Shown: positions 12,074 through 21,319 of the stretch, piece by piece
Layout of the letters: every line of letters starts with the position of its first letter
How positions within the stretch are numbered: position 1 is the stretch's first letter
Source: Deinococcus sp. AJ005
GTDB taxonomy: Bacteria; Deinococcota; Deinococci; Deinococcales; Deinococcaceae
DNA: 64,000 nucleotides
Assembly (NCBI RefSeq): GCF_009017495.1
Contig: NZ_CP044990.1
Span: forward strand, 3,266,001 to 3,330,000
Direction: 5' to 3'
Made by a program: the position numbers and the translations under genes
The notes under the pieces: generated by a model
What the model was told of the DNA's origin: nothing
Database searches by the model: none
Seen by the model: the letters and a program-made list of their open reading frames with translations, nothing else

Positions 12074-13342
12074 CTACCCCATCGACTCCGTGAAAATCCG
12101 CGCCAGATCGTCCGCCGTGGGGGTGCGTGGGGCGACATTCAGCAGCCGCTGTTGCTTGAGCGCTCCGTCCACCAGCGCGGGGATATCGGATTCGTCGTAG
12201 CCAAAGGTGCGGACGCTGAGTGGAGCCTGAATGTCACGCATCAGCGAGAGTAGGGCGTCGGGCAGGGCGTCCCGGTCATCCGGTTCATATGTCTGCCCGG
12301 TCAGCATGGAGGCCGCCTGGATGTGCCGTGCTGGATCACTGTCAAAGGTAAAACGGAAGGCGGCGGGCGCGGTGACGATCACGCTGAAGCCGTGTGGCAC
12401 GAAGTTCTTATCGCCGGGATAGCCGGGGTGGCGGTACTCGTGCTTGAGGCCCGCAATCGGATAGGCGCAGGCGTGCGGGATATGCACCCCTGCCGAGCCG
12501 AAGCCCACGCCCGCCATCGTGGCGCTGAGCATCATTGCTCCTCTGGCTTCCTCATCGTTCGCGTCTTGCACGGCTCGGCGCAGATACTGGCCGCCGTTAC
12601 GGATGGCCTGGGCAGACCACAAGTCGGCCACCGGATTGCTGCCCTGATAGGGCGGACGTTCGCCGGGGGTGGCGGGACGTGGGCGGCTGGTGTACGGACG
12701 GCTCAGGAAACTCTCGGCGGCGTGACAGACCACATCCAGCCCCGCCGAGGCGATCACGGCAGACGGCGCACTGCGGGTCAGTTCCGGGTCCACGACGGCC
12801 TGTGTGGGCCGCAAACGGCGGTGGCTGATACCGGTCTTGATCCGCAGTTCCGGCAGATCCAGGATGGCAACCGTGGTGGCCTCCGAGCCGCTGCCGGGGG
12901 TGGTGGGAATGGCGAGCAGCGGGCGCAACGGTCCCGCAGGCTGACGGCCCCCGCCCACAGGTGCGTTCACGTATTCCATGATCCCGCCCCCATCCGAGAC
13001 CACCAGATTCGCCACCTTGGCAATGTCTATGGCGCTGCCGCCCCCCAGCGCAGCGAAGGCGTCGGCATCGGCTTCACGCGCCGCCGCCACCGCCCGCTCA
13101 AAGCACGCCAGCGTCGGCTCGGTCTCCACGTCCGAGTACACGGTCACGTCGATCCCCTCGTCGCGGATGCTGTTCAGCACGGCTTCGGCCAGCCCCAGCC
13201 TCAGCACTTCGGGGTCCACCACAAAAAACACGCGCCGCGCACCCAGCCGCCGCAACTCCCAGCCCGTTTCCAGTGCCGCGCCCGGCCCGAACTTGACTGG
13301 CGTGGCCTCGACGGTAAAAATCCTCTCCCGTTCGTCATTCAT
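12074..13342 (-). CDS. Iron-type alcohol dehydrogenase family, hydroxyacid-oxoacid transhydrogenase-like
   Basis: A 422-residue member of the iron-containing alcohol dehydrogenase superfamily. The nucleotide site GGGSAIDIAKVANL, the loop AIPTTPGSGSEATTVAI and the metal-binding histidines (DVVCHAAES, IPHACAYP and FVPHGFSV) are all present. The insertion YTSRPRPATPGERPPYQGSNPVADLWS and overall length are typical of the ADHFE1 type, which oxidises 4-hydroxybutyrate while reducing 2-oxoglutarate. The substrate is inferred from that likeness. It is a single gene, convergent with the YraN-like gene and divergent from the yjbQ-like gene. Confidence 0.85.
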   Translation of the reverse strand: MNDERERIFTVEATPVKFGPGAALETGWELRRLGARRVFFVVDPEVLRLGLAEAVLNSIRDEGIDVTVYSDVETEPTLACFERAVAAAREADADAFAALGGGSAIDIAKVANLVVSDGGGIMEYVNAPVGGGRQPAGPLRPLLAIPTTPGSGSEATTVAILDLPELRIKTGISHRRLRPTQAVVDPELTRSAPSAVIASAGLDVVCHAAESFLSRPYTSRPRPATPGERPPYQGSNPVADLWSAQAIRNGGQYLRRAVQDANDEEARGAMMLSATMAGVGFGSAGVHIPHACAYPIAGLKHEYRHPGYPGDKNFVPHGFSVIVTAPAAFRFTFDSDPARHIQAASMLTGQTYEPDDRDALPDALLSLMRDIQAPLSVRTFGYDESDIPALVDGALKQQRLLNVAPRTPTADDLARIFTESMG

Positions 13343-13395
13343 GGTTTGCCCCCTGATGGGCCTGACTGTAGCAACTGGGCCGTACTCTGGGAGGC

Positions 13396-13821
13396 ATGTG
13401 GCACCAGCGTGACCTGACCCTCAAGCCCCACCCGCGCGGCTTTCACCTGATCACGCGTGAGGTGGTCTCGGCCCTGCCCGAACTCGCCGGGATTCGGGTG
13501 GGCCTGCTGCATGTCTTCATCCAGCACACCTCTGCCAGTCTGACCGTCAGCGAGAACGCCAGCCCCGACGTGCGGCGCGACTTCGAGCGGTATTTCAACC
13601 ACGCCGTTCCCGACGGCTGGGCCAGCTTTGAACACACTCTGGAAGGCGACGACGATATGGCCGCGCACATCAAGGCCAGCGTGCTGGGCGCGGGCCTGAG
13701 CCTGCCTGTGCGGGATGGACGGCTGGCGCTGGGAACGTGGCAGGGCGTGTACCTGTGTGAACACCGCGATCACGGCGGCGCGCGGCGGCTGGTGCTGACG
13801 CTGATGGGGGAAGGCAGATGA
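13396..13821 (+). CDS. YjbQ/UPF0047 family protein
   Basis: A 141-residue protein of the YjbQ family, some members of which show thiamine-phosphate synthase side activity. Conserved elements are RGFHLITREV, GLLHVFIQHTSASLTVSENASPDVRRD with its His/Thr/Ser pocket, and the GTWQGVYLCEHRDHGGARR C-terminus. TACTCT is seven bases upstream of the ATG and GGGAGG lies between, so either leaderless or led translation is possible. The stop codon overlaps the start of the following small gene (ATGA). Confidence 0.88.
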   Translation: MWHQRDLTLKPHPRGFHLITREVVSALPELAGIRVGLLHVFIQHTSASLTVSENASPDVRRDFERYFNHAVPDGWASFEHTLEGDDDMAAHIKASVLGAGLSLPVRDGRLALGTWQGVYLCEHRDHGGARRLVLTLMGEGR

Positions 13822-14102
13822 GTGGACAGGTCTGGGTTTTTACGGGTCACAACAGCTCATTTCCCGCAGGTGTGTTTTCCAGCCGGAAACTCGGAGAGAC
13901 GTGGATTCGGCAGCATCGGCTCAGCGGCACATTGACCGCCTATCCGTTGGACATTGGAGCTTACGACTGGGCGGTAGAAAGCGGAGCATTCAAGCCGAAA
14001 GGCGACAGACACAGGACGCCCGGATTTATTGCCGGTTTTAGCAGCGCCAGCCAGTCACATGAGCATTATCAGAACGGTGAACCTGGTCATGCTGCCGAGT
14101 AA
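13818..14102 (+). CDS. DUF7710-like small protein
   Basis: A 94-residue protein with the pattern VWVFTGHNSSFPAGVFSSRKLGETWIRQHRLSGTL, then YPLDIGAYDWAVESG and a FIAGFSSASQSHEHYQNG end. I recall this pattern as the DUF7710 family, whose function is unknown; members often sit beside toxin or immunity-like genes. It overlaps the stop of the yjbQ-like gene by four bases and is therefore translationally coupled to it. It is soluble, has no signal peptide and carries several aromatic residues that likely form a compact alpha/beta fold. Confidence 0.7.
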   Translation: MSGQVWVFTGHNSSFPAGVFSSRKLGETWIRQHRLSGTLTAYPLDIGAYDWAVESGAFKPKGDRHRTPGFIAGFSSASQSHEHYQNGEPGHAAE

Positions 14103-14245
14103 ACAACCTCACCCCACCCTCGCCCCTATCCGGTAAGCTGAATTACGGTGCTGTGCGCCGTGTTTTTTTTTGCCGCCTGAATCCATATCCGGGTTCAGTT
14201 GCAGGCAAGGAAAAGCAAGTCTGCGCGCATGGCCGAGGGGCTGAG

Positions 14246-15463
<1,218 letters not shown>

Positions 15464-15494
15464 ACCGGGTTGTGAACAGAGAGGGGCCAGGAGA

Positions 15495-16400
15495 TTACTT
15501 CCCAGCTCCTTTTTCCTCCTCCAGCACCCGCTTAAGCAAGACTGGATCGTCGGTCAGAATCCCATCCACGCCCATGCCGATCAGGCGGCGCATGGTGGCC
15601 TCGTCGTTGATGGTCCAGACTTGCACGGACACGCCCCGGCGGTGCATGGCTTTCACGAAAGACGGCGTGACCACGGTGAGGCCACCGCCCGTCATCGGCA
15701 CCTGCGCCGACTTACCGGGGACGGGGGCCAGTCCACTCAGGCCCACCTTGCTCAGCAGCACCAGCGGGCGCAGTTCCTTCTCGGTCATGCTGGTCAGCAC
15801 CTCGGGGCAGGCGGTGCGGAAATCGCCCATCGCCACGTCGCTGAAGCTGGACACCACCACGCGCGCGGTGGCCCCGGCGTCCCGCAGCGCCTTGCAGAAG
15901 GGTATGCCCAGACTGGGCGTGACCTGCTTGATCTCGATGGACAGCGGCATCTTCGGAAACCCGCTCAGCATCTCAGACAGGGTGGCAACGCGCACGCCCT
16001 GGCCCCGGAAGGGAAAGGTCTGGCCGCCGTCGGGCGAGAGGGTGTAACCCGCGTCCGCCGCCTGAACCTGCTCAAGCGTCATGTCTTCGATCTTGCCCTT
16101 CAGGTTGGTCAGGCGGTCCAGGGTGTCGTCGTGCGACAGCACCAGCACGCCGTCCTTCGTGGCGTGCATGTCGGTGTCCAGCATGTCCGCGCCCAGCGCC
16201 GCCGCATTGTGGAAGGCCAGCATGGTGTTGCTAGGCCACAGCAGCTCGCCGCCCTGATGGGCCACGTTCCAGACACGCCCAGTGATCAGGGGATTGGGCT
16301 GCGCCCCCTCCGTCTGGGCTGGGCCGCTGCTGCACGCGCCCAGTCCGCCCAGCAGCCCCAGTGTCAGCAAGCCTGCTCCTGCCCAGCCACGTTTTTTCAT
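15495..16400 (-). CDS. Glycerophosphodiester phosphodiesterase lipoprotein
   Basis: A 301-residue lipoprotein: the N-terminus MKKRGWAGAGLLTLGLLGGLGAC ends with a lipobox cysteine at 23. The mature part is a GDPD TIM barrel that hydrolyses glycerophosphodiesters to an alcohol and glycerol 3-phosphate. Visible motifs are VAHQGGELLWPSNTMLAF, ADMLDTDMHATKDGVLVLSHDDTLDRLTN (metal-binding Glu/Asp and catalytic His) and GVDGILTDDP near the end. The first motif has Gln where HRG is usual, which is an odd but tolerated-looking change. TAAAAT lies six bases upstream of the ATG, so the gene may be leaderless. It probably scavenges phospholipid head groups at the cell surface. Confidence 0.88.
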   Translation of the reverse strand: MKKRGWAGAGLLTLGLLGGLGACSSGPAQTEGAQPNPLITGRVWNVAHQGGELLWPSNTMLAFHNAAALGADMLDTDMHATKDGVLVLSHDDTLDRLTNLKGKIEDMTLEQVQAADAGYTLSPDGGQTFPFRGQGVRVATLSEMLSGFPKMPLSIEIKQVTPSLGIPFCKALRDAGATARVVVSSFSDVAMGDFRTACPEVLTSMTEKELRPLVLLSKVGLSGLAPVPGKSAQVPMTGGGLTVVTPSFVKAMHRRGVSVQVWTINDEATMRRLIGMGVDGILTDDPVLLKRVLEEEKGAGK

Positions 16401-16469
16401 GCCCCTATTTTAAGGGGCTGTGGGTGCATCCCGCTAAGCTGGGGCCGAAAAGAGGCCGCGCACCCTACA

Positions 16470-16491
16470 GATTCCGTCTGTAACGCGGCAG
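16470..16491 (-). repeat. Dispersed repeat family A, partial copy 3
   Basis: Twenty-two bases here match exactly the reverse complement of the copy at 63579-63654. Beyond this core the similarity fades. It lies between the divergent phosphodiesterase and MarR genes; the remainder of that 217-base gap contains a TACAAT at 16562-16567 that could serve as the -10 box for the MarR gene. Confidence 0.6.
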
Positions 16492-16617
16492 TCGGGTTGG
16501 CGTTCGGTGGGTCTCCAGTGGTGAAAAAGTGGAGCGTCCGCCGTGGGGGTGATCCAGCGGTTACAATTTTCACCCTATGGACCCTCATTCCACGTCCGAT
16601 TCCCGGAACTATGCGCT

Positions 16618-17199
16618 ATGACCCCGGCAGCCAGCGACGAGCGGGACGCGCCCCTTTCACTGTCGAAGGACACGGCGAACTTGCTTAACCGGATTGAACA
16701 GGACTGGCATCGCGTGCGGCCCGAGTTAGACGCCTCGCCCATGCTAACCGGGCTGTTGCTGGACCGACTGGGCAGCGCCTTTGCGCGGCATATCGAGCAG
16801 ACGTACAGTGAGGAAGGCATCAATTCCTCCAACTGGGACCTGCTGCTCACCCTGCTGCGTTCCGCGCCGCCGCAGGGGCTGACACACACCGAGCTGAGCG
16901 ATCTGACCGCCATCTCCGGGCCGTCCATGACCAACCGGGTCACGCGGCTGCTGGACAAGGGACTGGTGGAGCGGATGGTCAATGAGAAGGACCGCCGCTC
17001 GGCCCTGGTCCGCCTGACCCCACAGGGACGCGAACTGGTGGAACGCTTGCTGCCCCAGCACATCGAGCGCGAGCAGCAGGCCCTGAGCGTGCTGACCAGT
17101 GAGGAGCTGAGCGTCCTGACCGGAATCGCCATGAAACTGGTGGAACATCTGGAAGTGGGCGCGGCGGAAGAGGAAGTGGGCGCAAAAGTCAGCACCTGA
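16618..17199 (+). CDS. MarR-family transcriptional regulator
   Basis: A 193-residue winged-helix regulator. The DNA-binding part is LLLTLLRSAPPQGLTHTELSDLTAISGPSMTNRVTRLLDKGLVERMVNEKDRRSALVRLTPQGREL, with recognition helix GPSMTNRVTRL and the wing DRRSALV; flanking helices form the dimer. About 45 extra residues precede the domain. The start is taken at ATG 16618; an upstream in-frame ATG at 16543 would add 25 unrelated residues. A strong terminator follows. It is transcribed toward, but separate from, the carboligase operon, so a role in controlling that operon cannot be shown. Confidence 0.87.
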   Translation: MTPAASDERDAPLSLSKDTANLLNRIEQDWHRVRPELDASPMLTGLLLDRLGSAFARHIEQTYSEEGINSSNWDLLLTLLRSAPPQGLTHTELSDLTAISGPSMTNRVTRLLDKGLVERMVNEKDRRSALVRLTPQGRELVERLLPQHIEREQQALSVLTSEELSVLTGIAMKLVEHLEVGAAEEEVGAKVST

Positions 17200-17223
17200 C
17201 GGGCTGATATTGCGGAACAAGAT

Positions 17224-17257
17224 ACGGCCCTGCGGATAAGACCGGGGCCGTTTTTTT
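17224..17257 (+). terminator. Intrinsic terminator of the MarR gene
   Basis: CGGCCC at 17225-17230 pairs with GGGCCG at 17245-17250, followed by seven T. Confidence 0.85.
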
Positions 17258-17317
17258 GTTGGCAGGGCAACTCAAATAGCGCCACACCGACAAGTTTTGG
17301 GGACGCCCTGCCCGCTT

Positions 17318-17404
17318 AACCCCTCTAATCCGCAGCTCTGCGAGTCCGCCCCTTCGGGGCGCCTCCCCTCAAGGGGAGCTGGCTGCGAAGCAGACTGAGA
17401 GGTT
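17318..17404 (-). repeat. Dispersed repeat family B, copy 1
   Basis: This segment has near-inverted ends (AACCCCTC and GAGAGGTT) and contains CTTCGCAGCCAGCTCCCC on the minus strand within a run of about 28 bases shared with 34167-34194. It fills most of the space between the MarR terminator and the carboligase promoter. It has no gene and resembles the short palindromic intergenic elements seen across many bacteria. Confidence 0.7.
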
Positions 17405-17514
17405 TGCCTTCCATCTCGCCGCCCGTTCGCCCCAGATCACTGACTTTGCCGTAGCCCCGCTCTCAGCCCCAACTCCTCTCTCTATTTTTATACCATGAAA
17501 TTCTTTCCCATAGA

Positions 17515-17543
17515 TTGACAAATAGACGTCTAAGTTTTATTCT
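17515..17543 (+). promoter_or_regulatory. Promoter and palindromic operator of the glyoxylate carboligase operon
   Basis: A textbook sigma-70 promoter: TTGACA at 17515-17520, a 17-base spacer, TATTCT at 17538-17543. Inside the spacer is the perfect ten-base palindrome TAGACGTCTA (17523-17532), flanked so that the larger site reads ATAGACGTCTAAGT. A repressor bound there would block polymerase. Related sites occur before the second malate synthase and in the permease promoter. Confidence 0.8.
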
Positions 17544-17574
17544 GTGGTCAACAAGCACACAGGAGGCAGGGCGT

Positions 17575-19350
17575 ATGGCGAAGATGAGAGCAATTGAAGC
17601 GGCGGTGGAAGTTTTGAAGAAGGAAGGGGTCAATATCTCCTTCGGCGTTCCCGGCGCGGCGATCAACCCGCTATACGCGGCGATGAAGAAGCTCGGCGGG
17701 ATCGAGCATATTCTGGCGCGGCATGTGGAAGGCGCGTCGCATATGGCGGACGGCTACACCCGCGCCAAAGCGGGCAACATCGGCGTGTGCATCGGCACCA
17801 GCGGCCCTGCCGGAACCGACATGATCACTGGCCTGTACGCAGCCATCGCGGATTCCGTGCCGATTCTTTGCATCACCGGACAGGCCCCGCGTGCCCGCCT
17901 GTACAAAGAGGACTTCCAGGCCGTGGATATCGAGAGCATCGCCAAGCCCGTGACCAAGTGGGCCGTGACCGTGCGTGAACCCGCTCTGGTCCCCTACGTG
18001 TTCCAGCAGGCGTTCCACATCATGCGTTCGGGCCGCCCCGGCCCCGTGCATATCGACCTGCCCTTCGACGTGCAGATGGGCGAGATCGAGTTCGACATCG
18101 ACACCTACGAGCCGCTGACCCCCTACAAGCCCGCCGCCACCCGTGCCCAGATCGAGAAGTCGCTGGAACTGCTGTTTGCCTCCAAGCGTCCCCTCCTCGT
18201 TGCAGGCGGCGGCATCATAAACGCGGACGCCTCCGCCGAACTGGTGCTGTTTGCCGAAATCACTGGCATTCCCGTGATTCCCACGCTGATGGGCTGGGGA
18301 ACCATTCCCGATGATCACGCGCTGATGGCAGGCATGGCTGGCCTTCAGACCTCGCAGATGTACGGCAACGCGACCGTGCTGGCCTCGGACTTCGTATACG
18401 GCATCGGCAACCGCTGGGCCAACCGCCACACCGGCAGCGTCGAGAAGTACACCGAGGGCCGCAAGTTCGTCCACATCGACATCGAACCCACCCAGATCGG
18501 GCGCGTGTTCGGCCCTGATTACGGCATCGTCTCCGATGCGGGCGCGGCGCTGAAACTGCTGGTGGAAGTGGCAAGCGAGTGGAAGGAAGCAGGGAAGATT
18601 CCCGATTACGGCGAATGGGCCGAGCAGTGCCGTGAGCGCAAGCGCACCATGCTCCGCAAGACGCACTACGACAACATTCCGATCAAGCCGCAGCGCGTGT
18701 ACGAGGAAATGCTCAAGTCCTTCGGGCGCGACACCGTCTACGTCAGCACGATTGGCCTGTCGCAGATTGCCGCCGCACAGTTCCTGCATGTCTATCAGCC
18801 CCGTCAGTGGATCAACGCGGGGCAGGCCGGGCCGCTGGGCTGGACCATGCCCGCCGCGTTGGGCGTGGTGGCCGCCGACCGCAGCAAGACCGTGGTGGCC
18901 CTCAGCGGCGATTACGACTTCCAGTTCATGATTGAAGAACTGGCCGTGGGCGCACAGTTCAAGCTGCCCTACGTGCATGTGCTGGTCAACAACAGCTACC
19001 TGGGATTGATCCGCCAGTCGCAGCGCGGCTTTGAAATGGACTTCCAGGTGCAACTGGCCTTTGACAACATCAATGCCCCTGAGCTGAACGGCTACGGTGT
19101 GGACCACGTCGCTGTGGCCGAGGGTCTGGGCTGCCGCGCCATCCGCGTCACTCACCCCGACAAGATCAAGGAAGGGCTGGAAGAAGCCAAGGCGCTGGCC
19201 CAGAAGTTCCAGGTTCCGGTTGTGCTGGAAGTCATTCTGGAGCGCGTCACCAACATCAGCATGGGGACCGAGCTGGACAACGTGGTGGAGTTTGAAGAAC
19301 TGGCCGACGCGCGGGAAGATGCGCCGACGGCGATTGCGATGCTGGATTAA
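17575..19350 (+). CDS. gcl: Glyoxylate carboligase
   Basis: A 591-residue thiamine-diphosphate enzyme that condenses two glyoxylate molecules to tartronate semialdehyde and CO2. The N-terminus [35 protein letters not shown] is typical: unlike most relatives, carboligase has Val instead of the catalytic Glu at this strand, and GVPGAAINP agrees. Later segments are [30 protein letters not shown], a central FAD-binding domain, and the cofactor loop [37 protein letters not shown]. Start ATG follows AGGAGG at eight bases. It is the first gene of gcl-hyi-glxR-glycerate kinase, separated from the next by a palindromic repeat, and has a promoter with an internal operator, so induction by purine-derived glyoxylate is likely. 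Confidence 0.95.
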   Translation: MAKMRAIEAAVEVLKKEGVNISFGVPGAAINPLYAAMKKLGGIEHILARHVEGASHMADGYTRAKAGNIGVCIGTSGPAGTDMITGLYAAIADSVPILCITGQAPRARLYKEDFQAVDIESIAKPVTKWAVTVREPALVPYVFQQAFHIMRSGRPGPVHIDLPFDVQMGEIEFDIDTYEPLTPYKPAATRAQIEKSLELLFASKRPLLVAGGGIINADASAELVLFAEITGIPVIPTLMGWGTIPDDHALMAGMAGLQTSQMYGNATVLASDFVYGIGNRWANRHTGSVEKYTEGRKFVHIDIEPTQIGRVFGPDYGIVSDAGAALKLLVEVASEWKEAGKIPDYGEWAEQCRERKRTMLRKTHYDNIPIKPQRVYEEMLKSFGRDTVYVSTIGLSQIAAAQFLHVYQPRQWINAGQAGPLGWTMPAALGVVAADRSKTVVALSGDYDFQFMIEELAVGAQFKLPYVHVLVNNSYLGLIRQSQRGFEMDFQVQLAFDNINAPELNGYGVDHVAVAEGLGCRAIRVTHPDKIKEGLEEAKALAQKFQVPVVLEVILERVTNISMGTELDNVVEFEELADAREDAPTAIAMLD

Positions 19351-19355
19351 GAGCT

Positions 19356-19433
19356 GTCAAACCGTCTAAAGGTCAAACCGTCTAACCGCCAAAAGATTAA
19401 AGCTCTTGCCGCTTGACGGTTAGACGGTTTGAC
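19356..19433. repeat. Palindromic intergenic repeat, family C copy 1
   Basis: GTCAAACCGTCTAACCG at 19372-19388 is perfectly inverted at 19417-19433, and a shortened direct copy stands at 19356-19369. The stem would be about 20 base pairs with a 20-base loop. It lies between gcl and hyi, and a related element lies between hyi and glxR. It could stabilise or trim the message between these genes. Confidence 0.8.
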
Positions 19434-19450
19434 CCCTCCGAAGGAGTTTT

Positions 19451-20242
19451 ATGCCCAAATACGCTGCCAACCTCACCATGTTGTTTCAGGAACACGACTT
19501 TCTTGACCGCTTCGACGCGGCGGGCAAGGCTGGGTTCAAGTTCATCGAGTACATGTTTCCCTACCCCTATGACGCTGCCGAACTACGCGCCAAGCTGGAT
19601 CAGAACGGGCAGACGCAGGCGCTGTTCAACCTGCCTGCGGGCGACTGGCCCGGCGGGGACCGTGGCATTGCCGTGCAGCCGGGGCGTCAGGACGAGTTCC
19701 GCGCTGGCGTTGAGAAGGCGCTGATCTACGCCGATGTGCTGTACAAGGGCGTTCAGGGACCGAAACTGGTCAATGTCCTTGTCGGGAAAGCCGAGGCAGA
19801 CGAGGTCATTACCCGCAAAACAGTGGTGGGCAACCTTCAGTACGCCGCCGACAAGCTGGGCGACGCGGGCTTGACGCTGATCGTGGAGCCGCTGAATCCC
19901 TACGACGTGCCAGGATTTTACCTGTATGGCACGCAGAACACGCTGGATCTGATTGGTGAAGTCGGGCGCGACAACGTAAAATTGCAGTACGACTTTTACC
20001 ACATGCAGCGCGTGGAAGGCCGCCTGACCCAGACCGTGCGCGAGAACCTGGACCGGATTGCCCACATCCAACTGGCCGACGTGCCGGGCCGCCACCAGCC
20101 AGGAACCGGGGAAATTAACTACCCCTTCCTGCTGGCCGAGCTGGACCGCCTGGGCTACGAGGGCTACGTGGGTCTGGAATACATCCCCGAGGGCCGCACC
20201 GAGGACACGCTGGGCTGGCTCAAAGAGTTGCAGGGCGTCTAA
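19451..20242 (+). CDS. hyi: Hydroxypyruvate isomerase
   Basis: A 263-residue TIM-barrel enzyme of the xylose-isomerase-like family that interconverts hydroxypyruvate and tartronate semialdehyde. Family features are YAANLTMLFQEHDFLDRFDAAGKAGFKFIEYMFPY at the N-terminus, metal ligands in LIVEPLNPYDVPGFYL and LQYDFYHMQ, HIQLADVPGRHQPGTGEINYPFLL and YVGLEYIPEG near the end. The ribosome site GAAGGAG precedes the ATG. Its place between gcl and the reductase gene is the classical order of the glycerate pathway. Confidence 0.93.
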   Translation: MPKYAANLTMLFQEHDFLDRFDAAGKAGFKFIEYMFPYPYDAAELRAKLDQNGQTQALFNLPAGDWPGGDRGIAVQPGRQDEFRAGVEKALIYADVLYKGVQGPKLVNVLVGKAEADEVITRKTVVGNLQYAADKLGDAGLTLIVEPLNPYDVPGFYLYGTQNTLDLIGEVGRDNVKLQYDFYHMQRVEGRLTQTVRENLDRIAHIQLADVPGRHQPGTGEINYPFLLAELDRLGYEGYVGLEYIPEGRTEDTLGWLKELQGV

Positions 20243-20248
20243 CAGACT

Positions 20249-20299
20249 GTCAAACCGTCAAACGGCAAGAGCTTTTTTTGAGCGGTTAGACGGTTAGAC
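20249..20299. repeat. Palindromic intergenic repeat, family C copy 2
   Basis: GTCAAACCGTCAAACGG at 20249-20265 is an imperfect inverted partner of CGGTTAGACGGTTAGAC at 20283-20299. It uses the same building blocks as 19356-19433, including the AAGAGCT segment. A run of seven T lies in the loop region, so partial transcription termination is possible. Confidence 0.75.
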
Positions 20300-20338
20300 A
20301 AAATTACTTTCCACACGCAATCAAAGGAGGCCACCAAC

Positions 20339-21226
20339 ATGGCACAGAAAGAAACCATCGGCTTTATCGGCCTGGGCATCATGGGCAAACCTATGGCCCT
20401 GAATTTGGTCAAGGCCGGATTTTCAGTCGTCGTCAACAACCGCACGCCCGAAGTGATGGATGAACTGGTCAAGGCGGGCGCGAAAGCTGCCCACAGCGCT
20501 AAAGAAGTGGCCGAGCAGAGCGACATCATCATCACCATGCTCCCCGATTCGCCGCAGGTGGAAGAGGTTGCACTGGGCGAGGGCGGCGTCATCGAGGGCA
20601 TCAGGAAGGGCGCGCTGTTTATTGACATGAGCAGCATCTCGCCCAACACCTCGCGCAAGGTTCAGAAGGAACTGTCGGCCAGGGGTGCGGACGCGCTGGA
20701 CGCTCCTGTTTCCGGCGGGCAGGTTGGTGCGGAAGGCGCAACCCTGAGCATCATGGTGGGCGGCAGCGAGGAGTCCTTTAACCGCGCCAAACCCGTGTTT
20801 GAAGCCGTGGGCAAGAACATCGTCCACATCGGCGGCCCCGGCGCTGGACAGGTCACCAAGATTGCCAACCAGATCGTGGTGGGTCTGACCATCCAGGCCA
20901 TTTCCGAGGCGCTGACACTGGCGAAGAAGTCCGGCGTGGACGTGGGCAAGGTGCGCGAGGCGCTGCTGGGCGGCTTTGCCCAGAGCCGCATTCTGGACCT
21001 GCACGGGCAGCGCATTCTGGACGGTAACTTCAAGCCAGGTTTCCGCATCAACCTGCACCGCAAAGATCTGCGTCTGGCGCTGGAAACGGGCCGTGAGGCG
21101 GGCGTGCCGCTGTTTGCCACAGGCGTGGCCGCCAACATCATGGACGCCATGATCGCGCAGGGTGACGGCGACCTGGATCACTCCGGCATGGCGAAGTTCT
21201 ACGCCGAGATGAGCGGCATCGAATAA
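20339..21226 (+). CDS. glxR: 2-hydroxy-3-oxopropionate (tartronate semialdehyde) reductase
   Basis: A 295-residue beta-hydroxyacid dehydrogenase that reduces tartronate semialdehyde to D-glycerate. It begins with the Rossmann loop TIGFIGLGIMGKPMALNLVKAGFSVVVNNRTP, keeps the substrate motif DAPVSGGQVGAEGATLSIMVGG and the catalytic lysine in GAGQVTKIANQIVVG, and ends with the DHSGMAKFY segment of the family. Ribosome site AAAGGAGGCC. The neighbouring carboligase and glycerate kinase genes support this substrate over other hydroxyacids. Confidence 0.93.
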   Translation: MAQKETIGFIGLGIMGKPMALNLVKAGFSVVVNNRTPEVMDELVKAGAKAAHSAKEVAEQSDIIITMLPDSPQVEEVALGEGGVIEGIRKGALFIDMSSISPNTSRKVQKELSARGADALDAPVSGGQVGAEGATLSIMVGGSEESFNRAKPVFEAVGKNIVHIGGPGAGQVTKIANQIVVGLTIQAISEALTLAKKSGVDVGKVREALLGGFAQSRILDLHGQRILDGNFKPGFRINLHRKDLRLALETGREAGVPLFATGVAANIMDAMIAQGDGDLDHSGMAKFYAEMSGIE

Positions 21227-21319
21227 AGTAGTCCTATGCCCCCAATGGGACGCAGCAAACGCCCTTTTGCGTCCTGCGTCTCGCTTTTTCTTTTCTCTTC
21301 AGACCCAAAAGGAAGCGCC

